Positions 42,719 to 50,795 of a stretch of DNA of 64,000 bases are shown piece after piece. The notes beneath the pieces were generated by a model. That model did no database searches, was not told the origin of the DNA, and saw only the letters and a program-made list of their open reading frames with translations. This DNA is from JASLDZ01 sp964242625. Lineage in GTDB: Bacteria; Pseudomonadota; Alphaproteobacteria; Caulobacterales; Caulobacteraceae. Location: positions 62,001 to 126,000 of the forward strand of contig CAXTAO010000001.1 of the NCBI GenBank assembly GCA_964242625.1, written 5' to 3'. A program made the position numbers and the translations under genes. Position 1 is the stretch's first letter. Every line of letters begins with the position of its first letter.

Positions 42719-43645
42719 GTGGATAGGGCGCGATCTGTGCGGCAGCGCGGGGCCTGTGCGGGGCTCCTCGCCGGCCTGGCGGTCTTCGGCGTCTCGGCAG
42801 GCGTGAGCACGGCCGCGTCGCCGCACCTGATGACTTGGGCGGAGTTCTACGCCCGGCCCTTCCCCAGGCCGCAGCTGACCGTGGCCTACGGCGCCCTGCC
42901 CCAGCAGGTGGCGGAACTCTGGCTGCCCGACCGTCCGGGCCCCCACCGCGTGGTCGTGCTGATCCACGGCGGCTGCTGGACCAAGTCCGTCGCCGACCTC
43001 AAGATCATGCACCCCGCCGCGGAGGCGCTCCGCCAGTCGGGCCTCGCGGTGTGGAACGTCGAATACCGCGGCGTCGACGAGCCCGGCGGCGGCTACCCCG
43101 GCACCTACCAGGACATTGGCGCGGCGATCGACCGGCTGCGCGAGGAGGCGCCCCGCCACGGCCTGCAACTCGATCGCCTGGTCGTGGTCGGCCACTCCGC
43201 CGGCGGCCAGCTCGCGCTCTGGTCCGCCGGCCGCCGAAAGCTCCCGCCGTCGAGCCCGCTCCACGTGGCCGACCCGCTCGCGGTCCACGCGGTGGTCGAC
43301 CTCGCCGGCATCGCCGACCTCCAGCGCGACCTTCGCACCGCCTGTGGGGCCGGGCCGGTGCGCGCCATGGCTGGGCCCGAGCGCCCCGGCGGTCGCTACG
43401 CCGACACCTCGCCCGCCGACATGCTCCCGTTGGGCGTCTACACCATCGTCATGCACGGCTCGGACGACAAGACGGTGCCCCCGGTCGTGGGCGAGGCCTA
43501 CGCCGCTCGTGCGAGCGCTGCGGGCGACCCCGTCGTCGTGCTTCACTCGCCCGGCGGCCACGTCGAGGAGATCGCGCCGGGATCACCTGCGTGGATCATG
43601 GCGGAGCGGGGCGTCTTCCTATCGGCCGTGCCGGGATCGCAATGA
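42719..43645 (+). CDS. Secreted alpha/beta hydrolase (kynurenine formamidase-like)
   Basis: A 308-aa hydrolase. N-terminal hydrophobic signal ('GLLAGLAVFGVSAGVSTAA'), oxyanion 'HGGCW', nucleophile Ser in 'GHSAGG', late Asp ('HGSDDKTVP') and His ('PGGHVEEI'). The HGG(C/A)W and GHSAGG pairing is that of the esterase/formamidase group. GTG start 10 bp after petC; stop overlaps the mtnP start. Substrate unknown. Confidence 0.85.
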   Translation: MDRARSVRQRGACAGLLAGLAVFGVSAGVSTAASPHLMTWAEFYARPFPRPQLTVAYGALPQQVAELWLPDRPGPHRVVVLIHGGCWTKSVADLKIMHPAAEALRQSGLAVWNVEYRGVDEPGGGYPGTYQDIGAAIDRLREEAPRHGLQLDRLVVVGHSAGGQLALWSAGRRKLPPSSPLHVADPLAVHAVVDLAGIADLQRDLRTACGAGPVRAMAGPERPGGRYADTSPADMLPLGVYTIVMHGSDDKTVPPVVGEAYAARASAAGDPVVVLHSPGGHVEEIAPGSPAWIMAERGVFLSAVPGSQ

Positions 43646-44514
43646 CCGGCTGGACGCTCGGCGTGATCGGCGGATCGGGCCTCTACGAGATCGACGGGCT
43701 CGAAGACCGGCGCTGGGTGCAGGTTGCGACGCCCTGGGGCTTGCCGTCCGACGCGGTGCTGCACGGCCGGATCGGGCCGGTGGAGCTGCGTTTCCTACCC
43801 CGGCACGGCCGCGGCCATGCGCTCTCGCCCACCCATCTGCCGTACCGCGCCAACATCGACGCCTTGAAGCGCTGCGGCTGCACCGACCTCCTGTCGATCT
43901 CGGCGGTGGGGAGCCTGCGCGAGGATCTCGCGCCCGGCATGTTCGTCGCGGTGGACCAGCTGATCGACCGCACCTTCGCGCGGGAGAAGAGCTTCTTCGG
44001 CGAGGGCGTGGTGGCGCACGTCTCGGTGGCTGAGCCGTTCGACCCGCGGCTCTCGCGCTTAGCCGCTGCGGCGGGGCGCGAGGCAGGGGCCGAAGTGGTG
44101 GAGGGCGGGACCTACCTCGCCATGGAGGGCCCGCAGTTCTCCACCCGCGCCGAAAGCGAGCTCTATCGGGCGTGGGGCTGCCACGTGATCGGCATGACCG
44201 CCTCGCCCGAAGGCAAGCTCGCCCGCGAGGCCGAGTTGCCCTACGCCTCCGTCGCCATGGTCACCGACTACGACTGCTGGCGCGCGGAAGAGGCGGGGGT
44301 CGAGGTCAGCCACATCCTGGAGGTGCTGCACGCCAACGCCGCCAGGGCCCGTGGGTTGGTGCAGGCGCTGGCGGGCGCGCTGGCCGAAATCGAGCGCACG
44401 CCCGTCCCGGCCGACACGGCGCTGGAGCACGCGATCATCACCCCCGCCGCCCACCGCGACCCAGCGCTCGTCGCCCGCCTCGACGCGGTGGCGGGGCGAG
44501 TGCTGAATCGGTAA
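43642..44514 (+). CDS. mtnP: S-methyl-5'-thioadenosine phosphorylase
   Basis: A 290-aa PNP-family enzyme: 'LGVIGGSGLYEIDGL', 'FLPRHGRGHALSPTHLPYRANIDALK', 'GGTYLAMEGPQFSTRAES', 'VIGMTASPEGKLAREAELPYASVAMVTDYDCW'. Splits methylthioadenosine into adenine and methylthioribose-1-phosphate. The adenine is then handled by apt, whose gene follows by 10 bp. ATG overlaps the hydrolase stop by 4 bp. Confidence 0.95.
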   Translation: MTGWTLGVIGGSGLYEIDGLEDRRWVQVATPWGLPSDAVLHGRIGPVELRFLPRHGRGHALSPTHLPYRANIDALKRCGCTDLLSISAVGSLREDLAPGMFVAVDQLIDRTFAREKSFFGEGVVAHVSVAEPFDPRLSRLAAAAGREAGAEVVEGGTYLAMEGPQFSTRAESELYRAWGCHVIGMTASPEGKLAREAELPYASVAMVTDYDCWRAEEAGVEVSHILEVLHANAARARGLVQALAGALAEIERTPVPADTALEHAIITPAAHRDPALVARLDAVAGRVLNR

Positions 44515-44524
44515 GCCGACGCGC

Positions 44525-45052
44525 GTGAACCTCCGCGACGCCATCCGCACCATCCCGGACTATCCCAAGCCCGGGATCATGTTCCGCGACATCACCACCC
44601 TCCTCGGCGACGCGCGGGCGTTCCGACGCGCGGTGGACGAGCTGGTGCATCCGTTCGCCGGGGCCAAGATCGACAAGGTGGCGGGGGTCGAGGCGCGAGG
44701 CTTCATCCTGGGGGGTGCGGTCGCCCACCAGCTCTCCGCCGGCTTCGTGCCCGTGCGCAAGAAGGGCAAGCTGCCCCACCACGTCGTCGCCATGGAGTAC
44801 GCGCTGGAGTACGGCTCCGACATCATCGAGATGCACGTGGACGCGGTCAGCGCGGGCGAGCGCGTGGTGCTGGTGGACGACCTGATCGCCACGGGGGGCA
44901 CGGCGGAAGCGGCGGTGAAGCTCCTGCGCGAGGCGGGGGCGAGGGTCGAGGCGGCCTGCTTCGTCGTCGACCTTCCCGACCTCGGTGGCCGCACCCGGCT
45001 GGAGGCCATGGGCGTCGCCGTGTCGACACTGGTGACCTTCTCGGGCCACTGA
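44525..45052 (+). CDS. apt: Adenine phosphoribosyltransferase
   Basis: A 175-aa type I PRTase: 'IRTIPDYPKPGIMFRDITTLL', the adenine-binding 'GVEARGFILGGAVA', 'RKKGKLP' and the PRPP loop 'VVLVDDLIATGGTAEAA'. Converts adenine plus PRPP to AMP, completing salvage of adenine released by MtnP. GTG start. Confidence 0.96.
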   Translation: MNLRDAIRTIPDYPKPGIMFRDITTLLGDARAFRRAVDELVHPFAGAKIDKVAGVEARGFILGGAVAHQLSAGFVPVRKKGKLPHHVVAMEYALEYGSDIIEMHVDAVSAGERVVLVDDLIATGGTAEAAVKLLREAGARVEAACFVVDLPDLGGRTRLEAMGVAVSTLVTFSGH

Positions 45053-45092
45053 GGGTCTTCCGGGCGTACGGCGGGGCGCCCATCTCGGCCGG

Positions 45093-45578
45093 GTGAGCGA
45101 GCGAGCGCGACCCGACTACATTCCCGCCTGGCGCGCCTTTCGCAGGATGCAGGCGGCGGGCTGCCTCTTCGCCGCGGGCGTCTACGCCCTGGCCGCCGTG
45201 CACGCCTGGCGCGTCCTGCCCGAGACGGCGGCGTTCAAGCGGCTGTTCACCCTGGGCTTCCCGGCCCTCTACCTGATGGCGGTGCTGTGGGCGGCGCTGC
45301 AGGTCGCGCCGCTCAGGCGCTGGCTCAAGCGCTACACCTGGCTGTCGTTCGCGGCGGGGTTCGGCCGGACGCCCGTGTCGGTGCTGACGGGGCTGGGCGT
45401 GCTCGCCCTGGCCGGGGTCGTGGTCTACGCGCAGATCGGCGAGGCGGCGCACGGCGGCCGCTATCCCGCGGGGCTGTTCAGCGCCTACGCCGCGGGCATC
45501 GGCGTGCTGTGCGCCCAGCTCCTCCTCGCCGCCCGGCTCGAGCAGGAGCCCAAGGTGCGCGCCATCATCGAGCGCTGA
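45093..45578 (+). CDS. Small four-helix membrane protein, unknown function
   Basis: A 161-aa protein with four hydrophobic segments ('GCLFAAGVYALAAVHAW', 'LFTLGFPALYLMAVLWAAL', 'VLTGLGVLALAGVVVYA', 'LFSAYAAGIGVLCAQLLLA') and basic loops. GTG start 40 bp after apt. Native codon usage. No family recognised. It converges on topA with 11 bp between stops. Confidence 0.7.
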   Translation: MSERARPDYIPAWRAFRRMQAAGCLFAAGVYALAAVHAWRVLPETAAFKRLFTLGFPALYLMAVLWAALQVAPLRRWLKRYTWLSFAAGFGRTPVSVLTGLGVLALAGVVVYAQIGEAAHGGRYPAGLFSAYAAGIGVLCAQLLLAARLEQEPKVRAIIER

Positions 45579-45589
45579 GGAGCCCGCGG

Positions 45590-48241
45590 CTAGGCTTTCG
45601 CCGCCGACTTGGGCTTGGGAGCGGCCTTCGGCTTCGGCGCGGGCTTGGCGGCGGCCGCTTTGGCGAGGGCGGCCTTCTTGCCGGCGGCCTTCGGTTTGGC
45701 GCCCCGCGCCCCGGAGCGCGCGGCCTTGGCCTCCACCCCGTCGACCCCGGCCTTGGCGTCGACCAGGCGCGCCGCCTGCTCGAGCGTGAGGGCGTCGAGG
45801 TCGGTCCCCTTGGGCAGGGTGACGTTGACCTTGCCCGCCTTGATGTAGGCCCCGTAGCGGCCGGGCATGACGCTGAGCTCGTCGCCACGCGTCGGGTGCG
45901 CGCCCAAGACCTTGAGCGGCTGGGCGGCGGCGCCGCGCCCGCGCCCCGCGCCCGCGCGCTTTTCGGCGATCAAGGTGACGGCGCGGTTGATGCCCACCTC
46001 CCACACCTCGTCGATCCCCCCGAGGCTGGCGTAGGTTTTGCCGTGCTGCACATAGGGCCCGTAGCGCCCGAGGTTGGCCAGGATCGGTTCTCCGTCCTCC
46101 GGCGCGCGGCCCACCTCGCGCGGGAGGGCCAGGAGCTTCAGCGCCTGCACGAGATCGAGCCCCGAAGCGGGCCACTCGCGCGGCAGGCTGGCGCGGCGGG
46201 GCTTGTCGCCGCCCTCCAGCTCCACATACGGGCCGAAGCGCCCGACTTTGAGCCGCACGGGGCGGCCGCTGTCGGGATCGAGCCCCAGCTCCTGGTCGGC
46301 GGGCCCCGCCTCGCCCTCGGCCCCCTCCACCCCGAACGGGCGCGTGAAGCGGCACTCGGGGTAGTTCGAGCAGCCGATAAAGGCCCCGTTGCGGCTGATC
46401 CGCAGGCCCAGGCGTCCGCCGTCGCGGTGCTCGGTGCGGCAGAGCGGGCAGGCGCGCGGGTCGGTCCCATCCGGGCGGGGCGCGAACAGCACGGGCTCGA
46501 GCGCGGTGTCGAGCACGTCGATCACCTCGCGCACGCCCTTGTCGCTCATGCCCTCGATGGCGGCGTGGAAATCGCGCCAGAACTCGCCGAGCAGGACCTT
46601 GTAGTCGAGCTTGCCGTCGGACACCTCGTCTAGCCGCTCCTCGAGCTGGGCGGTGAAGTCGTACTCGACATAGCGATCGAAGAAGGCCTGCAGAAAGGCG
46701 ATCAGGAGCCGCCCCTTGTCTTCCGGCACGAAGCGGTTCTTCTCGGTCTTCACGTAGGCGCGGTCGCGCAGCACGCCCAGGATCGAGGCGTAGGTCGAGG
46801 GGCGGCCGATGCCCAGCTCCTCCATGCGCTTGACGAGGCTCGCCTCCGAATAGCGCGGCGGCGGCTCGGTGAAGTGCTGGTCCGCCCGCGCCGCCTCGAC
46901 GGTGGCGGCCGCGCCCTGTTGAATGGCGGGCAGGCGGCGGCTCTCGTCGTCGTCGCCTGCGTCGTCGCGGCCTTCCTCGTAGACGGCCAGGTAGCCGTCG
47001 AAGGTGATCACTTGGCCGGTGGCGCGCAGCCCCGTGCGCCCGTCGGCGGTGGCGAGCTCGACGGTCGTGCGCTCGATGCGCGCCGCCTCCATCTGGCTGG
47101 CCGCCATGCGCCGCCAGATCAGCTCGTAGAGCCGCTGCAGATCGCCTTCGAGATGCAGGGTGGAGGGATGGCGCGCGAGCGAGGTCGGGCGGATCGCCTC
47201 GTGCGCCTCCTGGGCGTTCTTGGCCTTGGCGGTGTAGCGGCGCGGCTGTTCGGGCACGTAGGCTTGGCCGAAGCGCTCGCCGATGACTTGGCGCGCCTCG
47301 TCCAGCGCCTCGGGGGCGGAGGCGACGCCGTCCGTCCGCATGTAGGTGATAAGACCGCCCTGGCCGTCCACGCCTTCGTAGAGCCGCTGGGCGGCCGACA
47401 TGGTGCGCTGGGCGTTGAAGCCGAGCTTGCGCGAGGCCTCCTGCTGCAGGGTGGAGGTGGTGAAGGGCGGCGGCGGCGAGCGGCGCGCGGGCTTCTGCTC
47501 GACCGACTGCACGCGGAAGCCGCCGGCCTCCACAGCGCGCTTGGCCACCTCGGCGCGCCCGGCGTCGGCCAAGTCGAAGCGGCCGAGCTTCTTGGCGTCC
47601 AACGTGACCAGCCGCGCCAGGAAGGGCTCGGCCCCGGCCGACACGTCGGCCTCCACCGTCCAGTACTCCTGGGCGCGGAACGCCTCGATCTCGCGCTCGC
47701 GCTCGACCACGAGCCGCAGCGCCACCGACTGCACGCGCCCGGCAGAGCGCGCGCCCGGCAGCTTACGCCAGAGCACCGGCGAAAGGGTGAAACCCACGAG
47801 GTAGTCGAGCGCGCGGCGCGCGAGGTAGGCGTCGACCAGCTCCATGTCGATCTCGCGCGGGCGGGCCATCGCCTCGCTCACCGCCGACTTGGTGATGGCG
47901 TTGAAGGTCACGCGCTGGACGACCGCATCCTTGCCGATGGCCCGCTTCTTCCGGAGCACCTCCAGCACGTGCCAGCTGATCGCCTCGCCCTCGCGGTCGG
48001 GGTCGGTGGCGAGGATCAGCCGGTCGGCGCCCTTCAGGGCGGCGGCGATGTCGGCCAGGCGCTTGGCGGCCTTGCCGTCGACCTCCCAGTCCATGGCGAA
48101 GCCGTCGTCGGGCCGCACGCTGCCGTCCTTGGCTGGCAGGTCGCGCACGTGGCCGTAGCTCGCCAGAACGGTGAAGTCCTTGCCGAGATAACCGTTGATG
48201 GTCTTGGCCTTGGCCGGGCTCTCGACGACGACGACGTTCAT
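45590..48241 (-). CDS. topA: DNA topoisomerase I
   Basis: An 883-aa type IA topoisomerase relaxing negative supercoils. N-terminal Toprim ('VVVVESPAKAKTINGYLG', 'ATDPDREGEAISWHV'), active-site Y300 in 'ITYMRTDG', then C-terminal zinc-ribbon/Topo-C repeats ('CPLC...GCSNYPECRFTRPFG' with four Cys), and a Lys/Ala/Pro-rich tail from about residue 850 that probably binds DNA. Part of a plsY-dprA-topA neighbourhood. Confidence 0.97.
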   Translation of the reverse strand: MNVVVVESPAKAKTINGYLGKDFTVLASYGHVRDLPAKDGSVRPDDGFAMDWEVDGKAAKRLADIAAALKGADRLILATDPDREGEAISWHVLEVLRKKRAIGKDAVVQRVTFNAITKSAVSEAMARPREIDMELVDAYLARRALDYLVGFTLSPVLWRKLPGARSAGRVQSVALRLVVEREREIEAFRAQEYWTVEADVSAGAEPFLARLVTLDAKKLGRFDLADAGRAEVAKRAVEAGGFRVQSVEQKPARRSPPPPFTTSTLQQEASRKLGFNAQRTMSAAQRLYEGVDGQGGLITYMRTDGVASAPEALDEARQVIGERFGQAYVPEQPRRYTAKAKNAQEAHEAIRPTSLARHPSTLHLEGDLQRLYELIWRRMAASQMEAARIERTTVELATADGRTGLRATGQVITFDGYLAVYEEGRDDAGDDDESRRLPAIQQGAAATVEAARADQHFTEPPPRYSEASLVKRMEELGIGRPSTYASILGVLRDRAYVKTEKNRFVPEDKGRLLIAFLQAFFDRYVEYDFTAQLEERLDEVSDGKLDYKVLLGEFWRDFHAAIEGMSDKGVREVIDVLDTALEPVLFAPRPDGTDPRACPLCRTEHRDGGRLGLRISRNGAFIGCSNYPECRFTRPFGVEGAEGEAGPADQELGLDPDSGRPVRLKVGRFGPYVELEGGDKPRRASLPREWPASGLDLVQALKLLALPREVGRAPEDGEPILANLGRYGPYVQHGKTYASLGGIDEVWEVGINRAVTLIAEKRAGAGRGRGAAAQPLKVLGAHPTRGDELSVMPGRYGAYIKAGKVNVTLPKGTDLDALTLEQAARLVDAKAGVDGVEAKAARSGARGAKPKAAGKKAALAKAAAAKPAPKPKAAPKPKSAAKA

Positions 48242-48379
48242 AGGATGGGGCGCGAGCTCACGGCGACGGAGGGCGCGGAAGGTGGGGGCGGGGGCGCCCT
48301 CCTGTCAACGCGCACTGGACAAAGCCGTGTGCGCCTATAACGTGCATACAGCTCAACCTTAACACGTGGTGTTGCCGCC

Positions 48380-48571
48380 ATGGCCGACGACCTCGAGGAA
48401 TTGGCCACGCTCGCGCCGAATGCGGTCGAGGTCTGCGGCTATGTCGAGGAACTCGCGCTGGAGCTGGCGGGCATGGCCTCGCAGGCCGGCGAGTCGGGGT
48501 TGGCGGCCGCCCTGGCGCTGGTGTCGATCCAGGCGGGATCGGCCAAGCGGCTGCACGAGGGCGGCCGCTAG
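48380..48571 (+). CDS. Small acidic helical protein (63 aa), unknown function
   Basis: A 63-aa, leucine/alanine-rich, acidic, probably all-helical protein ('ELATLAPNAVEVCGYVEELALELAGMASQ'). It lies between topA and dprA but on the opposite strand. Upstream, AT-richer DNA has a TATAAC at 48337-48342 suggesting its own promoter. Its TAG shares CTAG with the dprA stop. Coding status rests on sensible composition and a promoter-like region; no homologue recognised. Confidence 0.5.
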   Translation: MADDLEELATLAPNAVEVCGYVEELALELAGMASQAGESGLAAALALVSIQAGSAKRLHEGGR

Positions 48572-49674
48572 CTCCGCGCCGCCAGGCCTCCCGGCAAGAG
48601 TTCGGCGCGGCCCCCGAGGCTGAGCTCGACCAGGGCGGCGAGGACCGCGGCGGTCGGCGCCCCCAGCGAGCGCACGATCTCGTCGCACGGCGCGGGCGTG
48701 GGCGAGAGCGCGGCGTACACCCGCTCGCGCAGGGCGTCGGCCGCGCGATCCACCGCGTCCTGGTCGAGCGGCGGGCGGGCGAACAGGTCGCCCTGCGGCT
48801 CCTCCGCGCCGCGGTATCCCTCCAGCGCCTGCAGCACGTCCTCGACACCCTCGCAGACGGCGGCGCCCTTGCGGATGAGGTCGTTGGGGCCCCGGGCGCG
48901 CGGGTCGAGTGGGCTCCCGGGCACCGCCAGCACCTCGCGTCCCTGCTCGTTGGCGAGCCGGGCGGTGATCAGCGATCCCGACCGGAGCTCGGCCTCGACC
49001 ACCACGACCGCGCGCGACAGGCCGGAGATGATGCGGTTGCGCCGCGGGAAGTCCTGCGCCTTGGCGCGCCGTCCGATCGGGTTCTCGCTGACGAGGCAGC
49101 CCTCCGCGGCGATGCGACGGTAGAGGCCCGCGTGCTCGGGCGGATAGACGTCGTCGACGCCGCCGGCGAGCACCGCCGCGGTGCCGGTCGCCAGCGCGCC
49201 CTCGTGCGCGGCGCCGTCCACCCCCCTCGCCAAGCCGGACACCACGACGAGGCCCGCGCGTCCGAGGTCGGCCGCGAGCTCGCGGGCGAAGCGCTGGCCC
49301 GCGGATGAGGCGACGCGCGCGCCGACCACCGCCACACAGGGCTTAAGGAGAAGCGTCGGGCGGCCCAGCGTCCACATTACGGGCGGCGGAGGGTCGACGG
49401 CCGCGAGCGCGGGCGGGAAGCCCGCGTCGCCCACCACCAGGAGCACGCCGCCGAGTTCGCCGCCTGCGTCCAGCTCGCGTTGCGCCTCCGCCGCGCCGGT
49501 CACGCGCAGGGGCGAGGTGCGGCCGCCGCGCTCGGCCAGCCGCGGCAGAGCCTCCAATGCACGCCCGGCCGAGCCGAACCGCTCCAGAAGCCGCGCGAAG
49601 GTCACCGGCCCGACCGACTCGGTGCGGGCGAGGCGTAGGCGATCGCGCCGCTCACCGGGCGCAAGAGTGGTCAC
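48568..49674 (-). CDS. dprA: DNA-processing protein DprA
   Basis: A 368-aa DprA/Smf that loads RecA onto incoming single-stranded DNA in transformation. Rossmann core: 'CVAVVGARVASSAGQRFARELAADL', 'VVSGLARGVDGAAHEGAL', 'TAAVLAGGVDDVYPPEHAGLY', 'FPRRNRIISGLSRAVVVVEA', 'SGSLITARLANEQGREVLAVPGSP'. A C-terminal winged helix ('CDEIVRSLGAPTAAVLAALVELSLGGRAELLPGG') is present. Starts 4 bp after plsY. Confidence 0.95.
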   Translation of the reverse strand: MTTLAPGERRDRLRLARTESVGPVTFARLLERFGSAGRALEALPRLAERGGRTSPLRVTGAAEAQRELDAGGELGGVLLVVGDAGFPPALAAVDPPPPVMWTLGRPTLLLKPCVAVVGARVASSAGQRFARELAADLGRAGLVVVSGLARGVDGAAHEGALATGTAAVLAGGVDDVYPPEHAGLYRRIAAEGCLVSENPIGRRAKAQDFPRRNRIISGLSRAVVVVEAELRSGSLITARLANEQGREVLAVPGSPLDPRARGPNDLIRKGAAVCEGVEDVLQALEGYRGAEEPQGDLFARPPLDQDAVDRAADALRERVYAALSPTPAPCDEIVRSLGAPTAAVLAALVELSLGGRAELLPGGLAARS

Positions 49675-49678
49675 CTTG

Positions 49679-50320
49679 TCAGGCCGCGGCGGAAGGCGGC
49701 GGGCGCGCGGCCCCGATCCGCGGCTCGGTTCCCGAGCGCAGGCGCGCGATGTTGGCCGCGTGCTTGACGAAGATGAGCACGGCCAGCCCCAGGGCCAGCC
49801 ACACGAGCCGGCGCGGCGCGCCGAGGAGGAGGCAGAGCCCGGGTGACAGCGCTGCCGCCGAGAGCGCCGCCAGGGATGAGAACCGCAAGCCCCCGGCCAC
49901 GGCGAGCCATACCAGCGCCGCCCCCAACCCGGCGGGCCAGGCGGCCGCCAGCATCACGCCGAAGAAGGTCGCCACGCCCTTGCCCCCGCGAAAGCCCAGC
50001 CACACCGGGTACAGGTGGCCCACGAACGCCGCCGCCCCGGCTGCGCAGGCGAGGGGACCCGCCCAGGCGCTCGCCCAGTCGTGCCCCAGCCCCCGTGCGA
50101 GGAGCACCGCAGCCGCGCCCTTGCCGCCATCCCCCAGGAGCGTGATGAGCGCCAGGTCGCGCCGGCCGGTCCGCAGGACGTTGGTCGCCCCGATGTTGCC
50201 CGAGCCGATGGTGCGCAGGTCGCCTGCGCCGCCCCATCGCGTCACGATCACGCCGAAGGGGATGGAGCCCAGGAGATAGCCCGCCGCAGCGGCGGCGAGG
50301 GCGAGGAGGGAGGGCGTCAT
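49679..50320 (-). CDS. plsY: Acyl-phosphate:glycerol-3-phosphate acyltransferase
   Basis: A 213-aa inner-membrane enzyme with about five helices. The three cytoplasmic motifs are visible: 'GSGNIGATNVLR', 'GHLYPVWLGFRGGKGVAT' and 'HAANIARLRSGTEPRIG'. Makes lysophosphatidate for phospholipid synthesis. ATG 50320 preferred; GTG 50326 two codons earlier also works. Upstream of dprA in one operon; in many relatives pyrBC lies before it, here pyrBC is 7 kb away. Confidence 0.94.
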   Translation of the reverse strand: MTPSLLALAAAAAGYLLGSIPFGVIVTRWGGAGDLRTIGSGNIGATNVLRTGRRDLALITLLGDGGKGAAAVLLARGLGHDWASAWAGPLACAAGAAAFVGHLYPVWLGFRGGKGVATFFGVMLAAAWPAGLGAALVWLAVAGGLRFSSLAALSAAALSPGLCLLLGAPRRLVWLALGLAVLIFVKHAANIARLRSGTEPRIGAARPPPSAAA

Positions 50321-50414
50321 GCTCACTGGAGCTTAAGCGGGCGATGCGTCGGCGCAAGGCGGACCCGCCGGCCCGTCTCGGTCGTTGGGGCTCGACGGAC
50401 AGGGAGAAGAACGC

Positions 50415-50777
50415 ATGGCCGACGACGAGCTCGCGCAGATCAGCCACGACTTCCACGCGGCGGTGAACATGACGCCCGCCGAGCTGGAGCGCTGGCTCGA
50501 GACCGACGAGTCGAAGTCTGTCGGCTGGGCGGGGGGCCATGCCAAGTCCGATGCGTCGGGCCCCGAGTCGGTCGGCCACCACGAGGGCCGTCGCATCGTC
50601 GAGATCAAGCGCGCCAAGGCGGCGGACCTGTCGGACGCCGACTACGCCGACATGAAGAAGGTGGTGGGCTATGTGCATCGCCACCTGGCCCAGGGCGGTC
50701 CCAAGGACGACGTCGAGCACAGCCGCTGGCGCGCTTCGCTGATGAACTGGGGTCACGACCCTCTGAAAGGCCGCTGA
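50415..50777 (+). CDS. DUF3140 family protein
   Basis: A 120-aa hydrophilic protein. 'FHAAVNMTPAELERWLETDESKSVGW', 'EGRRIVEIKRAKAADLSDADYADMKKVVGYVHRHLAQ' and 'SRWRASLMNWGHDP' match the DUF3140 pattern (a small DNA-associated-looking family of unknown function). Single gene between plsY and a convergent esterase. Confidence 0.8.
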   Translation: MADDELAQISHDFHAAVNMTPAELERWLETDESKSVGWAGGHAKSDASGPESVGHHEGRRIVEIKRAKAADLSDADYADMKKVVGYVHRHLAQGGPKDDVEHSRWRASLMNWGHDPLKGR

Positions 50778-50795
50778 CCACCGCGGCGTGCGCGC

